From positions 62,001-126,000 of the forward strand of contig CAVOGJ010000009.1 of NCBI GenBank assembly GCA_963695405.1: a DNA stretch of 64,000 bases, in the 5' to 3' direction. This DNA comes from CAVOGJ01 sp963695405. Lineage in GTDB: Bacteria > Planctomycetota > Planctomycetia > Pirellulales > Pirellulaceae. Numbering within the stretch: position 1 is the stretch's first letter; each line of letters opens with the position of its first letter. Position numbers and translations under genes: made by a program. The notes below the pieces were generated by a model. That model searched no databases and had not been told where the DNA came from. It saw only the letters and a list, made by a program, of their open reading frames with translations. This document shows positions 1 through 10,184 of the stretch, one piece after another.

Positions 1-1641
1 AACAATATTCATACGACCGAGGGAGGAACCCACGTCTCTGGATTTCGTTCTGCCCTCACCCGCACCCTCAACGCCTACGGTCGCAAGGAGAACCTGTTTA
101 AAGATGTGACACCCTCGGGCGATGATTTTCGGGAAGGCTTGACCGCCGTCATTTCCATGCGGGTTCCCCATCCGCAATTTGAAGGCCAAACCAAGACCAA
201 GCTCGGCAATGGTGAGGTGGAGGGAATCTTGATGGCGGCTGTGAATGCCGGCTTGGGGAAGTATCTGGAAGAGCACCCGGCCTCGGCCAAGTCGATCGTC
301 CGCAAAGGGATTCTGGCCGCCGAGGCGCGGGAGGCTGCCCGGAAAGCCAAGGAAGTGCTCCGCAAGAAAGGCGCCCTCTCCGGCGGCGGGTTGCCAGGCA
401 AGCTCCGCGACTGTACCAGTCGCGACAAGGAGAAGTGCGAGCTTTACCTGGTCGAAGGAGATTCGGCCGGGGGGAGTGCCGAGGGTGGGCGGTTGCGCGA
501 ATATCAGGCGATCCTGCCACTGCGCGGCAAAATCATCAACGCCTACAAGTCGCGCGATGACAAGGTCCTAGCCAATGAAGAAGTCCGTAGCATGATCCAG
601 GCCATTGGCGTCGGGATTGGCGAGGACCAGGACCTCTCCAAACGTCGCTACAACAAAATCATCATTATGACCGACGCCGATGTCGATGGCTCGCACATCC
701 GTACGCTGCTGCTCTGCTTCTTCTATCGGCAGATGTATGAACTGGTGTCGCGAGGATTTGTCTACGTTGCACAACCTCCACTCTTTCGCGTGAAACGTGG
801 TAAGAAGGTGTACTATGTGCAGACGGAAGACGAGATGAAGACCCAATTGCTTGAACGCGGTCTGGGAGATTCGGTCCTGGAGGGGGAAGGTTCCCGCATC
901 GAAGGAGAACAGATGCAAAAGCTCTGCTCAATCCTGGCAAATCTGGAAGACGCCTTGGTGGCTCTCGAACGCCGCGGTATCAGCATCCGGGCCCATGCCC
1001 TGCGTCAAAATCTGGAAACGGGTCGGCTGCCCGTCTTTCATGTATTCCTCGATCGAAAGGACTACTGGTTTACTACGCGGGATGAACTCGAAGCCTTCGT
1101 GGCCAAGGAAGAAGCCGAGTCGGGCGAACTGTCGGTCTCGGACTCGCGCGATGAAAACGGCGACGCCGCAACGGCAGAACCTCCCACGAACGGTCAACCT
1201 GCGAAACAGCATCGGCTGCGGATCGTCGAGCTGCACGAAGTTCGAACAATCAATCGAGGGCTGGCCGACCTTGCGGAACTCGGCTTTGATATCCAGTCGC
1301 TCATCCCGCAAGAACGCACAGGGATTGAAGATCCGCGGTACGTGCTCCGTCGTGAGGATAACGAGTTGCCGTTGGAGGATCTCCGCTCCTTACTCGCCTG
1401 TGTCCGGGCAGCCGGTCAACGTGGCATGCAGGTCACCCGCTTCAAGGGACTCGGCGAAATGGATGCCGAGGAACTGCGCGACACGACACTCAATCCCGAG
1501 AATCGTACCCTCTTACAGGTGACCATGCAGGACGCCGGAGCGGCCGACGAGATGTTCCGCGTCCTGATGGGCGATAAGGTCGAACCGCGCCGTGAGTTTA
1601 TCGAGAAGCACGCGCTGGAAGTGAAGAATCTCGACGTCTAG
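1..1641 (+). CDS. gyrB: DNA gyrase subunit B, 3' part (5' end outside window)
   Basis: The ATPase/topoisomerase subunit that with GyrA introduces negative supercoils. The frame is open from base 1, so the gene enters from the left and only the last 546 residues are seen. The first residues read NNIHTTEGGTHVSGF, the typical start of the transducer region. The TOPRIM domain follows with VEGDSAGGSA (about residues 150-159) and the metal-binding MTDADVDGSH (about 223). Between TOPRIM and the C-terminal RFKGLGEMD motif lies an insertion of well over 100 residues, comparable to the one in gammaproteobacterial GyrB. The end (EPRREFIEKHA) is the normal GyrB C-terminus. ParE is the alternative, but the insertion and tail favour GyrB. 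No gyrA or other replication gene is adjacent. Confidence 0.95.
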   Translation, partial: NNIHTTEGGTHVSGFRSALTRTLNAYGRKENLFKDVTPSGDDFREGLTAVISMRVPHPQFEGQTKTKLGNGEVEGILMAAVNAGLGKYLEEHPASAKSIVRKGILAAEAREAARKAKEVLRKKGALSGGGLPGKLRDCTSRDKEKCELYLVEGDSAGGSAEGGRLREYQAILPLRGKIINAYKSRDDKVLANEEVRSMIQAIGVGIGEDQDLSKRRYNKIIIMTDADVDGSHIRTLLLCFFYRQMYELVSRGFVYVAQPPLFRVKRGKKVYYVQTEDEMKTQLLERGLGDSVLEGEGSRIEGEQMQKLCSILANLEDALVALERRGISIRAHALRQNLETGRLPVFHVFLDRKDYWFTTRDELEAFVAKEEAESGELSVSDSRDENGDAATAEPPTNGQPAKQHRLRIVELHEVRTINRGLADLAELGFDIQSLIPQERTGIEDPRYVLRREDNELPLEDLRSLLACVRAAGQRGMQVTRFKGLGEMDAEELRDTTLNPENRTLLQVTMQDAGAADEMFRVLMGDKVEPRREFIEKHALEVKNLDV

Positions 1642-1959
1642 CGGGCCTGCTTGGTCGCCGAAGTCACGAAAATGGGCCGAGTTCGCCAGCAGTCGATCGG
1701 CGCAACTTCGCGCCGTGGCCCCGCCAGGGGCGTCACGATCGATACGTTCGTTGCCACCGGAATGGGGTCACTCGGAATCGTCGTCGTTCGACAATCGTCG
1801 TTTGCCCCTGCGCTAATCAAGGCGGCTTGATGTGCCGAATTCAGAGCAAACTTTGCCCATGGCTGGGGGCCCAGCCGGGCTAACATATTTTGACTTTCCA
1901 TTCGCACGTCAGTAACTATAAGGGATAGATAGCTTGCTCTTCACTCAGGTGGCTATCCG
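1642..1959. other. Intergenic region upstream of desaturase
   Basis: About 320 bases between gyrB and the desaturase with no credible gene. It holds one good promoter candidate near its right end (listed separately). Confidence 0.6.
1890..1918 (+). promoter_or_regulatory. Candidate sigma-70 promoter of the desaturase gene
   Basis: TTGACT (1890-1895), a 17-base spacer, then TAACTA (1913-1918). The start codon of the desaturase follows at 1960 behind a CAGGTGG purine-rich site. Prediction from sequence only. Confidence 0.4.
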
Positions 1960-3033
1960 ATGCACGTATCGAATTTACCCTCGCCCACCATTCGACAGAG
2001 TCGCCAGTTAGTCGCGGACCTGTTTGCGCGAAAAGCGTTTGTCTATTGGGTCGATTTCCTGGTTTGTCTGTTGTTTGGCTACGCGGCGGCTGCGATCTAT
2101 CTCACGTCGCCCGCACTTACCTGGCAGCAGGCCATTTCCTTTCTCGTGGCCGGTACGCTGCTCTATCGGCTCGGATCGTTCATGCATGAGATCGTGCATT
2201 TCCGACAGGGGGAGATGATCGGTTTTCAAGTCGTTTGGAATCTCCTGGCCGGGGTGCCGTTGCTCACGCCATCCACGTTTTACGTGTCGCATATTGACCA
2301 TCACAAGACTCACCATTACGGTACGGAGGAGGATGGCGAATACCTGCCACTGGGAACCGGAAGTTGGCAGCTGTTGCTAGCCTTTATGTCCCAGGTGTTT
2401 CTGCAGCCGATTGCTGTCTTCCTGCGATTTCTTGTCGTCACGCCGCTGTCACTTCTGCATCCCGGATTGCGGCGGTGGACCATGGAACACGCCTCGTCGT
2501 TCGTTATCGATTTTCGCTACCGCAGGCCGGTGAAAGAGGTATCGCTCTGGAACTGGGCCACGGCGCTGGAGGTGGCCTGTAGCTTGCGGGCGGCCGCCAT
2601 CTTGGTTTTCGTGCTGGTGGGCGTTAATTCGTGGACCCGCATTCCGCAATTGTATTCACTGGCGGCTTTCATCCTGGCGCTAAATCACATTCGCACCCTG
2701 GCGGCTCATCGATATCTGGGCGATGGAGAAGCGATGACGCTGGAAGAACAACTGCTTGATTCGACCAATATCACGGGCGTCCCTGTTCTCACGGAGATTC
2801 TCTGTCCGCTGGGTCTCAGGTATCACGCGCTCCATCACCTACTCCCGGGGATTCCCTATTACAACCTGGGCGCTGCCCATCGGCGGTTGGTAGCGGCACT
2901 CCCTGCCGACGCCCCTTACCACAAGACCGTTTACGCCAGCTGGTTCTCGGTCGTGCGGGAATTCATCCGCGGCCGGTCGCACGACAAGAAACGTGGCCTT
3001 GACCGGCTAGGGTCGCGAGCCCGATCGGTGTAG
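1960..3033 (+). CDS. Membrane fatty acid desaturase family protein
   Basis: A 357-residue integral membrane di-iron oxygenase of the fatty acid desaturase superfamily, expected to insert a double bond (or hydroxyl) into acyl lipids. The three histidine boxes are visible: HEIVH (76-80), HIDHHKTHH (111-119) and HALHH (289-293), plus an extra NHIRTLAAHRY segment (about 242-252). Hydrophobic segments lie around residues 30-70, 90-105, 140-170 and 205-240, as expected for the fold. The gene is monocistronic, with its own predicted promoter, and convergent with the FetAB genes. The exact substrate (acyl chain, carotenoid or sphingoid base) cannot be read from the sequence. Confidence 0.85.
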   Translation: MHVSNLPSPTIRQSRQLVADLFARKAFVYWVDFLVCLLFGYAAAAIYLTSPALTWQQAISFLVAGTLLYRLGSFMHEIVHFRQGEMIGFQVVWNLLAGVPLLTPSTFYVSHIDHHKTHHYGTEEDGEYLPLGTGSWQLLLAFMSQVFLQPIAVFLRFLVVTPLSLLHPGLRRWTMEHASSFVIDFRYRRPVKEVSLWNWATALEVACSLRAAAILVFVLVGVNSWTRIPQLYSLAAFILALNHIRTLAAHRYLGDGEAMTLEEQLLDSTNITGVPVLTEILCPLGLRYHALHHLLPGIPYYNLGAAHRRLVAALPADAPYHKTVYASWFSVVREFIRGRSHDKKRGLDRLGSRARSV

Positions 3034-3262
3034 GTCTCCCAGGCCTACGATCTGAGCTAAGCAAACGACCGAGGCGTTGTCCCTTGGCGTTGGGCCGGCT
3101 CAACGTCCGTGGGTGACACATCGCAGGCGCTGGGAACTAGGCGTGCCGAACCTGTGCCGTGCGGACGTGAATTCATTGATGAGGCTGCTTGGCCGCGGGA
3201 CCCCAGCTCGCCAAGCCTGCCGGGACGCAGGCGGAGGATTTCCATTGCCTGGCGTTAAATGA

Positions 3263-4066
3263 TCACCGCCCCGCGACCGTCAGTCGCTCGCGGCGAAACT
3301 GGTGCTCTGCCGTGAACAGTCGAAAAAACGTGAACAATACGATGGATACTGTGCCCAGGGCCGTCGCCGAGGCCACGAGGAACATAATCACGATTTGATA
3401 CTTGACCGCCTGGATAGGGGCCATCCCCGCAACCAATTGCCCCGTCATCATGCCCGGCAAACTGACGATGCCTACGATCATCATCGAATTGATGATGGGG
3501 ATCATCCCGTTACGTACCGCCTGCTGCATCGGCTGCAGGGCGGCTTCCCAGCGTGTTCCACCCAATGCCAGGATGGTCTCCACCTGCTCTCGGCGGCTGA
3601 TCAGCGAGTCGGTCAGGGCATTCAGTCCAAGGCTGATGCCATTGAGCGTGTTTCCCAGCACCATCCCCAGGAGTGGAATGGCATACTGCGGCTCGTACCA
3701 GGTTTCGGTACCCCGCACGATGGCGAAGAGCGCGAATGCCGTGATCAGCCACGAACTCCCGCACATGGAGAGAGTCGCGCCAATCCACATGCTCGCATAG
3801 CGGCGGGGGCTGCGTTGGACCGCGGTCCCACTGGCGATCAGAGTCATGACCAGCCCCACCGCCAGCACGATGTACCAACGGTCGAGTCGAAACACCCACT
3901 CGAGCACCATACCGATCAGCAGCAATTGAACGACCGTGCGGAGACTGGCGATTAGTAGCGATCGTTCCATCTTCAGCTGAAGTCCCAACGAGATCGCCGC
4001 GTTGATCGCGATCAGCAAGGCCGCCAGCCCGACTTGACCGTACGTCAATTCCACATAGCCATTCAT
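3263..4066 (-). CDS. fetB: ABC transporter permease, FetB/UPF0014 family
   Basis: A 267-residue polytopic membrane protein of the FetB (YbbM) family, the permease partner of FetA, implicated in iron export and oxidative-stress resistance in E. coli. The start is chosen at 4066 because its ATG overlaps the TGA of the upstream ATPase gene (ATGA, 4063-4066), a typical translational-coupling arrangement; the reading frame stays open further upstream but inside the ATPase gene. Family hallmarks are LGLQLKMERSLLIASLRTV near the N-terminus, the GNTLNGISLGLNAL segment in the middle, and SLPGMMTGQLVAG before the last membrane helices. The exported substrate in this organism is not shown by the sequence. 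Confidence 0.88.
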   Translation of the reverse strand: MNGYVELTYGQVGLAALLIAINAAISLGLQLKMERSLLIASLRTVVQLLLIGMVLEWVFRLDRWYIVLAVGLVMTLIASGTAVQRSPRRYASMWIGATLSMCGSSWLITAFALFAIVRGTETWYEPQYAIPLLGMVLGNTLNGISLGLNALTDSLISRREQVETILALGGTRWEAALQPMQQAVRNGMIPIINSMMIVGIVSLPGMMTGQLVAGMAPIQAVKYQIVIMFLVASATALGTVSIVLFTFFRLFTAEHQFRRERLTVAGR

Positions 4067-4743
4067 GGGTGCTCTTCCGCAGGACCAAGCTCGCCGTTTC
4101 GTAAGCGATACATGGTGCCTCCTACCCGCACCGCTTGCTGTGGATCGTGGGTCACCCACACGAGGGCACGTGGCCTTTCGCCACCAGCGCACCAGTTGGA
4201 TACGATCTGTTCGACCATGCGAGTTGCGTCAGCGTCGAGTGCCGCCGTCGGTTCGTCGAGTAGCAGGACCTCTGGATTCAGCTGGATAGCTCGCAACAAC
4301 GCTACCAGTTGGGACTCGCCCCCCGATAGTTCCTGGGCAGGTTGATTCAAAAGGTTCTCCGGGCGCTCCACGGCCGCGAGTAGCTTCACAATGCGAGATC
4401 GATCAAAGTGCGACCCGCGATGAACGTGGAGGGCAAAGGGTTGCTGAAGATTATCCAGCACGGTCCCTTCGAACAGCACGGGGCGCTGGTGCAAGTAGAT
4501 GACATGTCCGCGAAAGCGGGGGACGAAACCGCCGCGCACCTGGTTTCCGCTCCAGTAAATCTCGCCAACATCGCAAGGGTCCAGCATCGCGAGACACCTC
4601 AGCAGGAGCGTTTTGCCACTGCCGCTGGGTCCTTGCAGCGTCAGCCGCTGGCCCGGTGAAATGGAGAGTGTGACCGGATGCAGGAGCCATTTCGGACCCA
4701 GCTTCCGTCCGACGCCGCGGGCTTCAAGGAGCGGGTGCAGCAT
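4063..4743 (-). CDS. fetA: ABC transporter ATP-binding protein, FetA-like
   Basis: A 226-residue ABC ATPase with Walker A GPSGSGKT (38-45), signature LSGGE (139-143), Walker B LLLDEP (160-165) and switch histidine VTHD (197-200). It is first in a two-gene minus-strand operon and overlaps the FetB permease by four bases, so the two make one transporter. By family it should energise export of iron or a related substrate. All catalytic motifs are intact. Confidence 0.88.
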   Translation of the reverse strand: MLHPLLEARGVGRKLGPKWLLHPVTLSISPGQRLTLQGPSGSGKTLLLRCLAMLDPCDVGEIYWSGNQVRGGFVPRFRGHVIYLHQRPVLFEGTVLDNLQQPFALHVHRGSHFDRSRIVKLLAAVERPENLLNQPAQELSGGESQLVALLRAIQLNPEVLLLDEPTAALDADATRMVEQIVSNWCAGGERPRALVWVTHDPQQAVRVGGTMYRLRNGELGPAEEHP

Positions 4744-4853
4744 ACGGGTTTCCGTGGCTCAAGAGGGGTGTGTGAGCTTCCGAGCCGAGGGTTGCCGAGT
4801 CGAGTTGCCGCTGGACGATTGAATCCGCAGGTAGGAAGCGATCGTCGGAGCCA

Positions 4854-7800
4854 CTATCTTATCGAGTGACGAAGCGCCGTCTGGTCAACGTACGATTCAG
4901 GCAGGCGATCTTGCAACGCCTGCACATCCATCTCCTCATGGCGAAGCGCCTCCATGGCCATGACGGCCGCCTCGGCCGCCTGGATGGTCGTAATGCAGGG
5001 CACGCCGTGCTGAACAGTGGCGGCTCGAATACGTCCCTCATCGGTGCGGGCACCTTTTCCTTTGGGCGTATTGAGCACAAGATCCACACTCCCATCAATC
5101 AGATGGTCGAGCAGATTGGGATTCCCTTCCACGATCTTTTTTACCCGTTCCACCGCGATGCCCGCTTGCTCCAGTCGTTTCGCCGTGCCTGACGTGGCAA
5201 TGATCTCGTAGCCGATCGCCGTCAGGCGGCGAGCCAGGTCAACGGCCGCGTCCTTATGCCTGTCCGTGACGCTGATAAAGACGCGACCGGACGACGGCAA
5301 GTGGATGCCTGCCCCGAGCTGACTCTTGGCAAAGGCGATGGAGAAGCGATCGCTGATGCCCATCACTTCGCCGGTGCTGCGCATTTCGGGTCCCAGCACA
5401 ATGTCGACGCCGGCAAACTTGCGAAAGGGAAAGACGCTTTCCTTGATCGACACATGCGATGGGATCGGTTCATCTTCCACCTGAAGTTCGGCCAAGGAGC
5501 ACCCCGCCATGACCTTCGCGGCAATCTTGGCGACAGGCAGTCCGGTGGCCTTAGCCACGAAGGGTACGGTACGACTCGCCCGCGGGTTGACCTCGAGAAC
5601 GTAGACCATCCAGCGGTCGTCTTCATACTTCACTGCGAATTGAACATTCATCAATCCAATGACGCCCAAGTGCAGCGCCATGGCACAGGTGGCCCGGCGG
5701 AGTTCCTCGAGGACTGGACCTTGGAGGCTATAGGGTGGAATTGAGCAGGCCGAGTCGCCCGAGTGAACTCCTGCCTCCTCAATGTGTTCCATAATGCCCG
5801 CCACGACGACTTGCTGACCATCGCAGATCGCATCGACATCCACCTCGATCGCGTCTTCCAGGAAACGGTCGATGAGGACTGGTTGCCCCTGAGAGACAAT
5901 GAACGCCTCGGCGACATATTTTTCGAATTGCTGCTGGTCGTAGCAGATCTCCATGGCTCGGCCCCCCAAAACAAAGCTAGGGCGGACCAGGGCGGGAAAG
6001 CCAACCTGTGCGGCTTGTGCCCGCGCTTCACTCATCGTCCGGGCGATACCATTGGCCGGCTGTTTCAGACCGAGACGCATGAGTGTCTGCTGGAATTTCT
6101 CACGGTCCTCCGCGGCTTCGATGGTATCGACCGATGTGCCGATAATCGGAACCCCCGCCGTGGCCAGCGCCGCGCCAAATTCAGCGGCGTCTGGCCGCCG
6201 AATTGCACGATCACGCCATCCGGCTCGATGCGGTCGCAGATGTTCAGGACATCCTCCGTCGTCAGTGGCTCGAAGAAGAGAATATCACTCGTATCGTAAT
6301 CGGTACTGACGGTCTCAGGATTCGAGTTAACCATAATCGATTCGATGCCCAATTCGCGGAGCGCGAAGCTGGCGTGGCAGCAACAGTAATCGAATTCAAT
6401 ACCCTGACCGATCCGATTGGGTCCACCACCCAAGATCATGATTCGCTGCTGGTCAGCCCGACGCGGCGGGGTCTCGTCCTCTTCCTCGTAGGTCGAGTAG
6501 TAGTATGGTGTATAGGCTTCGAATTCGGCCGCACACGTGTCGACCGCCTTAAAGGTTGCCACGATGCCGCGACGAATCCGATCGCTGCGGACCTCGAGCT
6601 CCGAGACGTCCAGCAGGGTCGCAAGCTGGCGATCGGCGAAGCCCGCCTGTTTGGCTCGCCGCAAGAGCTCGTCTGATACTTCATCCAAGAGCTGGCGCGC
6701 GCGGAGTTCCTCCTCGATCTCGACCAATTCAAACAAGTGATCGAGGAACCAAGGATCGATGCAGGTCATTTCGTAGATGCTCTCCGCGGTCATTCCGGCC
6801 TTGATGGCATAGCGGAGGTACCACACACGCTCAGCGTTGGGTCGCGACAATTTCGCGCGAATCTCTTCGTCCGTTGGCTGCTGTGGCGTGCCCCAAACGT
6901 CGGCCGGATCACAGCCGAAACCGAAGCGACCAACTTCCAGCCCGCGGAGCGCCTTTTGGAAGGACTCCTTGAATGTGCGGCCGATCGCCATGGTCTCGCC
7001 GACGCTCTTCATCTGTGTTGTCAGCGTCGAATTCGCCTCGGGAAATTTCTCGAATGCGAAGCGGGGGATTTTCGTGACAACATAGTCGATCGTGGGCTCA
7101 AAACAGGCCGTCGTTTTTTTCGTGATGTCGTTGGCGAGTTCATGCAGCCGATATCCGACGGCCAATTTGGCCGCAATCTTTGCAATGGGAAATCCTGTGG
7201 CTTTCGAAGCCAGCGCGCTGGAGCGGCTGACGCGAGGATTCATCTCAATGACAATCATGCGGCCCGTCGCGGGGTGGATCGCGAATTGGATATTCGATCC
7301 ACCAGTTTCCACACCGATTTCGCGGATGACCGCCAGGCTGGCATCGCGCATCCGCTGGTACTCCTTATCGGACAGCGTCTGCGCCGGCGCAACCGTGATC
7401 GAGTCCCCCGTATGGACGCCCATGGGGTCAAAATTCTCGATGGAACAAATAATGACCACGTTGTCATCGAGGTCCCGCATCACCTCCATCTCGAATTCTT
7501 TCCAGCCGATAATCGATTCCTCGACAAGCACTTCGCATATCGGAGACTGATCCAATCCGTTCCGAACGAGTGCGTCGAATTCATCCCGGTTGTAGGCAAT
7601 CGCCGAGCCACTGCCTCCCATCGTAAAGCTGGGACGAACGACGCACGGAAGCCCGACCTCCGCCATCACGGCCCGCGCCTCTTCGACCGAGTGCACCGTG
7701 TCACCGTGACACACCTCAAGACCAATCTTTTCCATCGCGGCCTTAAATTGATCTCGTTCTTCCGCCTTGGCGATGACTTCCGCCTTCGCACCGATCAGCT

Positions 7801-8140
7801 CCACGTCATACTTCTCGAGAACACCATGCTTGGACAGTTCCATGGCGATGTTCAGCCCGGTCTGACCGCCCAGCGTCGGGAGCAGGGCGTCCGGCCGCTC
7901 CCGCTCGATGACCTTGGCTACGATCTGCCACGTGAGCGGCTCGATGTAGGTGCGATCAGCCATATTCGGATCGGTCATGATCGTCGCCGGATTGGAATTG
8001 ACCAGCACGACCTCATAGCCTTCCTCGCGAAGCGCCTTGCAGGCTTGCGTGCCCGAGTAGTCAAATTCGCAGGCTTGGCCGATCACGATGGGGCCGGAGC
8101 CGATGAGCATGATCTTCTGGATGTCGTGGCGTCGCGGCAT
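4854..8140 (-). CDS. carB: Carbamoyl-phosphate synthase large subunit, interrupted by one frameshift
   Basis: CarB makes carbamoyl phosphate from bicarbonate, ammonia (delivered from glutamine by CarA) and two ATP, for pyrimidine and arginine synthesis. Reading from 8140 leftwards, the N-half ATP-grasp and oligomerisation domains are intact, and the C-half begins at ILGGGPNRIGQGIEFDYCC. At about 6171-6176 the frame breaks: NLA is followed out of frame, while a shift of -1 gives NLAAALATAGVPIIGTS, matching the family with no gap. The second frame continues through the C-half ATP-grasp and the MGS-like allosteric domain to the TAG at 4854. The span is one base short of a multiple of three, giving about 1095 residues after correction, normal for CarB. 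No carA lies nearby. An indel error is the most likely cause because the protein is otherwise perfect on both sides. Confidence 0.93.
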
Positions 8141-8189
8141 GAAAGCGCCTTAGCGAGGGGAGAAGGCCTGTGGTGCAAAATTTCCCCAG

Positions 8190-8217
8190 AGTATCACGGT
8201 CGGTTGGGCTTCTTCAA
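8190..8217 (-). promoter_or_regulatory. Candidate promoter of carB
   Basis: On the minus strand TTGAAG (8217-8212), a 16-base spacer and GATACT (8195-8190), about 50 bases upstream of the carB ATG at 8140. Prediction only. Confidence 0.33.
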
Positions 8218-8435
8218 GGGATGATGCTGTCAATGCTGCCAGGCCGGAATCGGCTTGTGCTGCAACTCCCGTCTTCCGCCGTGCCGGCTCGGTCCCTGTT
8301 GCCGTCGCGAAATTCGCGGCATTTGGAGGACGTCGGCGCTGGCGGGTGCGACCGAATCGGGCGGCCGCTCAGCCGGTGGGCGATCGACTCGGTAGCAAGT
8401 CGACGTTGGCCAGAAACGTCCGTTTTGGCCTCGCG

Positions 8436-8465
8436 TTGCGATACGAGGGCGTCTAGGCCTACAAT
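8436..8465 (+). promoter_or_regulatory. Candidate promoter of the kdsD operon
   Basis: TTGCGA (8436-8441), an 18-base spacer and TACAAT (8460-8465), 46 bases before the ATG of kdsD. An AAGGATG ribosome-binding site stands just before that start. Confidence 0.42.
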
Positions 8466-8511
8466 TGGGCCAGGAATTTCCCCCCGCCGCATTTGTCAAG
8501 GATGACAGACC

Positions 8512-9585
8512 ATGGCCGCCGGTACCGCGCGCGTTCCTGCCACCGTTTGTAACCCTGCGAGCCCGCTGGCTCTCGGCCGATCTATTATCGAACAGGAGGC
8601 AGCCGCCCTCACGAAAGTCGCCGCCGCGCTCGATGAGCGATTCTGCACGGCCGTGGAAATGATTGTCGATTGCCGGGGTTGCTTGATGGTGACCGGCATT
8701 GGCAAAGCGGGTTGGATCGGACAGAAGATTGCGGCCACGCTGGCCTCTACCGGCACACCCAGCCATTTCTTGCACCCGGCCGAGGCCGTACACGGGGACC
8801 TCGGACGGGTCCGTCGCGAAGACACCATCCTCGTCCTGTCGTTCAGCGGCGAGACGGAAGAGGTGACGCGTTTGTTACCTAGCCTGGCCGAAATGGGCTG
8901 TCCGCTCATCGCCATCACTTCGCGGGTTACGAACTCGGTGGGACAAGCGGCGGATTGCGTGTTGGCCCTCGGTTCCTTGCAGGAAGCGGATCCTTTGCAA
9001 CTGGCTCCTTCCACCAGCACGACCGCCATGTTGGCCTTAGGAGACGCCTTGGCGCTGGCAGTGGCAAAGCGCCGTGAGTTCCAAGCACAAGATTTCGCAC
9101 GGTACCACCCGGGCGGAAGTCTGGGGCGAAAGCTGGCCAAGGTGGAGGAGGTGATGCGACCCCTCTCTCGCTGCCGTGTGGCCCCAGAAGCGAACACGGT
9201 GCGCGAGGTGCTAGTCGACGTCGGCCAGCCCGGTCGCCGCACAGGGGCCATCATGCTGGTCGATACGGATGGACGATTGACCGGAATCTTTACGGATAGC
9301 GATCTGGCTCGCCTATTCGAGTCGCGCCGTGAAGCATCACTCGACAATGCCATTGCCGAAGTGATGTGCGATTGCCCGACCACGTTGCTGGTGGGGAGTC
9401 GGCTGCAGGAAGCCATCGAAATCATGTCCATCCGCAAGATCAGCGAATTGCCGGTCGTAGACGACGACGGCTGCCCGGTTGGTCTCGTTGACATCACCGA
9501 TGTCGTCACTAGCGACTTGCCTCACGAACCGCCGGCAGACGTGCCTTGGAAACTCGTACCCTTTCCACGAGTCGAACCATTATGA
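8512..9585 (+). CDS. kdsD: D-arabinose 5-phosphate isomerase (KpsF/GutQ family)
   Basis: This 357-residue enzyme interconverts ribulose 5-phosphate and arabinose 5-phosphate, the first committed step to KDO (3-deoxy-D-manno-octulosonate). An N-terminal SIS domain carries VTGIGKAG (60-67) and the LSFSGETEEV sugar-phosphate loop (about 108-117). Two CBS domains follow, starting near EVMRPL (about 213) and EVMCDC (about 283). A short N-terminal extension precedes the SIS domain. Its TGA overlaps the ATG of kdsC (ATGA), so the two are coupled. Pairing with kdsC makes KDO synthesis more likely than a sugar-utilisation role such as GutQ. Confidence 0.9.
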   Translation: MAAGTARVPATVCNPASPLALGRSIIEQEAAALTKVAAALDERFCTAVEMIVDCRGCLMVTGIGKAGWIGQKIAATLASTGTPSHFLHPAEAVHGDLGRVRREDTILVLSFSGETEEVTRLLPSLAEMGCPLIAITSRVTNSVGQAADCVLALGSLQEADPLQLAPSTSTTAMLALGDALALAVAKRREFQAQDFARYHPGGSLGRKLAKVEEVMRPLSRCRVAPEANTVREVLVDVGQPGRRTGAIMLVDTDGRLTGIFTDSDLARLFESRREASLDNAIAEVMCDCPTTLLVGSRLQEAIEIMSIRKISELPVVDDDGCPVGLVDITDVVTSDLPHEPPADVPWKLVPFPRVEPL

Positions 9586-10100
9586 AGCTGGAAGAACGAT
9601 GTCAGTCCATCGAGTTGATCCTGTCCGATGTCGATGGTGTCCTCACTGACGGCGGGTTGATCTTCGACAATGAGGGGATCGAGACGAAGCAATTTCATGT
9701 CCGTGACGGCATGGGAATCGCACTGTGGCAGCAAGCGGGTTACCGTTTTGGGATTCTGACGTCCCGAACGTCGCACATCGTCCAGGTGCGCACTGCGGAA
9801 CTGGGCATCGACATCGTCAGACAGGGATTTCGCGAAAAGCTGCCATCGGCGCGGGAGATCGCGGCGTCCTTAAAGCTAAACCTCGATCAGGTCTGTTATG
9901 TCGGCGACGATCTTCCCGATCTGCCGGTACTCAAGTCGGTTGGTCTGGCGGTGACCGTGGCCGATGCTGCCGAGGAGGCGAAGCAGGTGGCTCATCTGGT
10001 TACCAGGCACTCAGGCGGCAAAGGGGCTATTCGAGAGACGATTGAGCGGATTCTCAAGGCCAAGAGGCGGTGGGAAGACATTGTCGCCCGCTTTGGCTGA
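9582..10100 (+). CDS. kdsC: KDO 8-phosphate phosphatase (HAD family)
   Basis: A 172-residue tetrameric-type HAD phosphatase without a cap domain, expected to dephosphorylate KDO-8-phosphate. Motif I is DVDGVLTDGG with the nucleophile Asp16 and general acid Asp18, motif II is the LTSR segment, and motif IV is GDDLPDLPVL (about 108-117). The C-terminal RHSGGKGAIRE is characteristic of KdsC. The start at 9582 is chosen because ATGA overlaps the stop of kdsD; an in-frame ATG 36 bases upstream lies inside kdsD. Its length equals that of known KdsC proteins. Confidence 0.92.
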   Translation: MKLEERCQSIELILSDVDGVLTDGGLIFDNEGIETKQFHVRDGMGIALWQQAGYRFGILTSRTSHIVQVRTAELGIDIVRQGFREKLPSAREIAASLKLNLDQVCYVGDDLPDLPVLKSVGLAVTVADAAEEAKQVAHLVTRHSGGKGAIRETIERILKAKRRWEDIVARFG

Positions 10101-10184
10101 ACCGATGGTCGCGAAGGCTTAGACTTCCGCCGGTTCTCACTACAGAGATCGCGAGACTTTTCTGCTTCGGCATCAGGCACGGTC

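Larger units (their letters stand above)
8141..8511. other. Divergent intergenic region carB / kdsD
   Basis: About 370 bases with no credible gene, separating divergent transcripts. It contains one promoter candidate for each direction, listed separately. Confidence 0.6.

Noticed and set aside
6737..8224. Long plus-strand open frame (495 codons) opposite carB
   Set aside because: It mirrors the conserved carB coding sequence on the other strand, lacks family features and has a low-complexity Arg/His-rich product, so it is a shadow frame.
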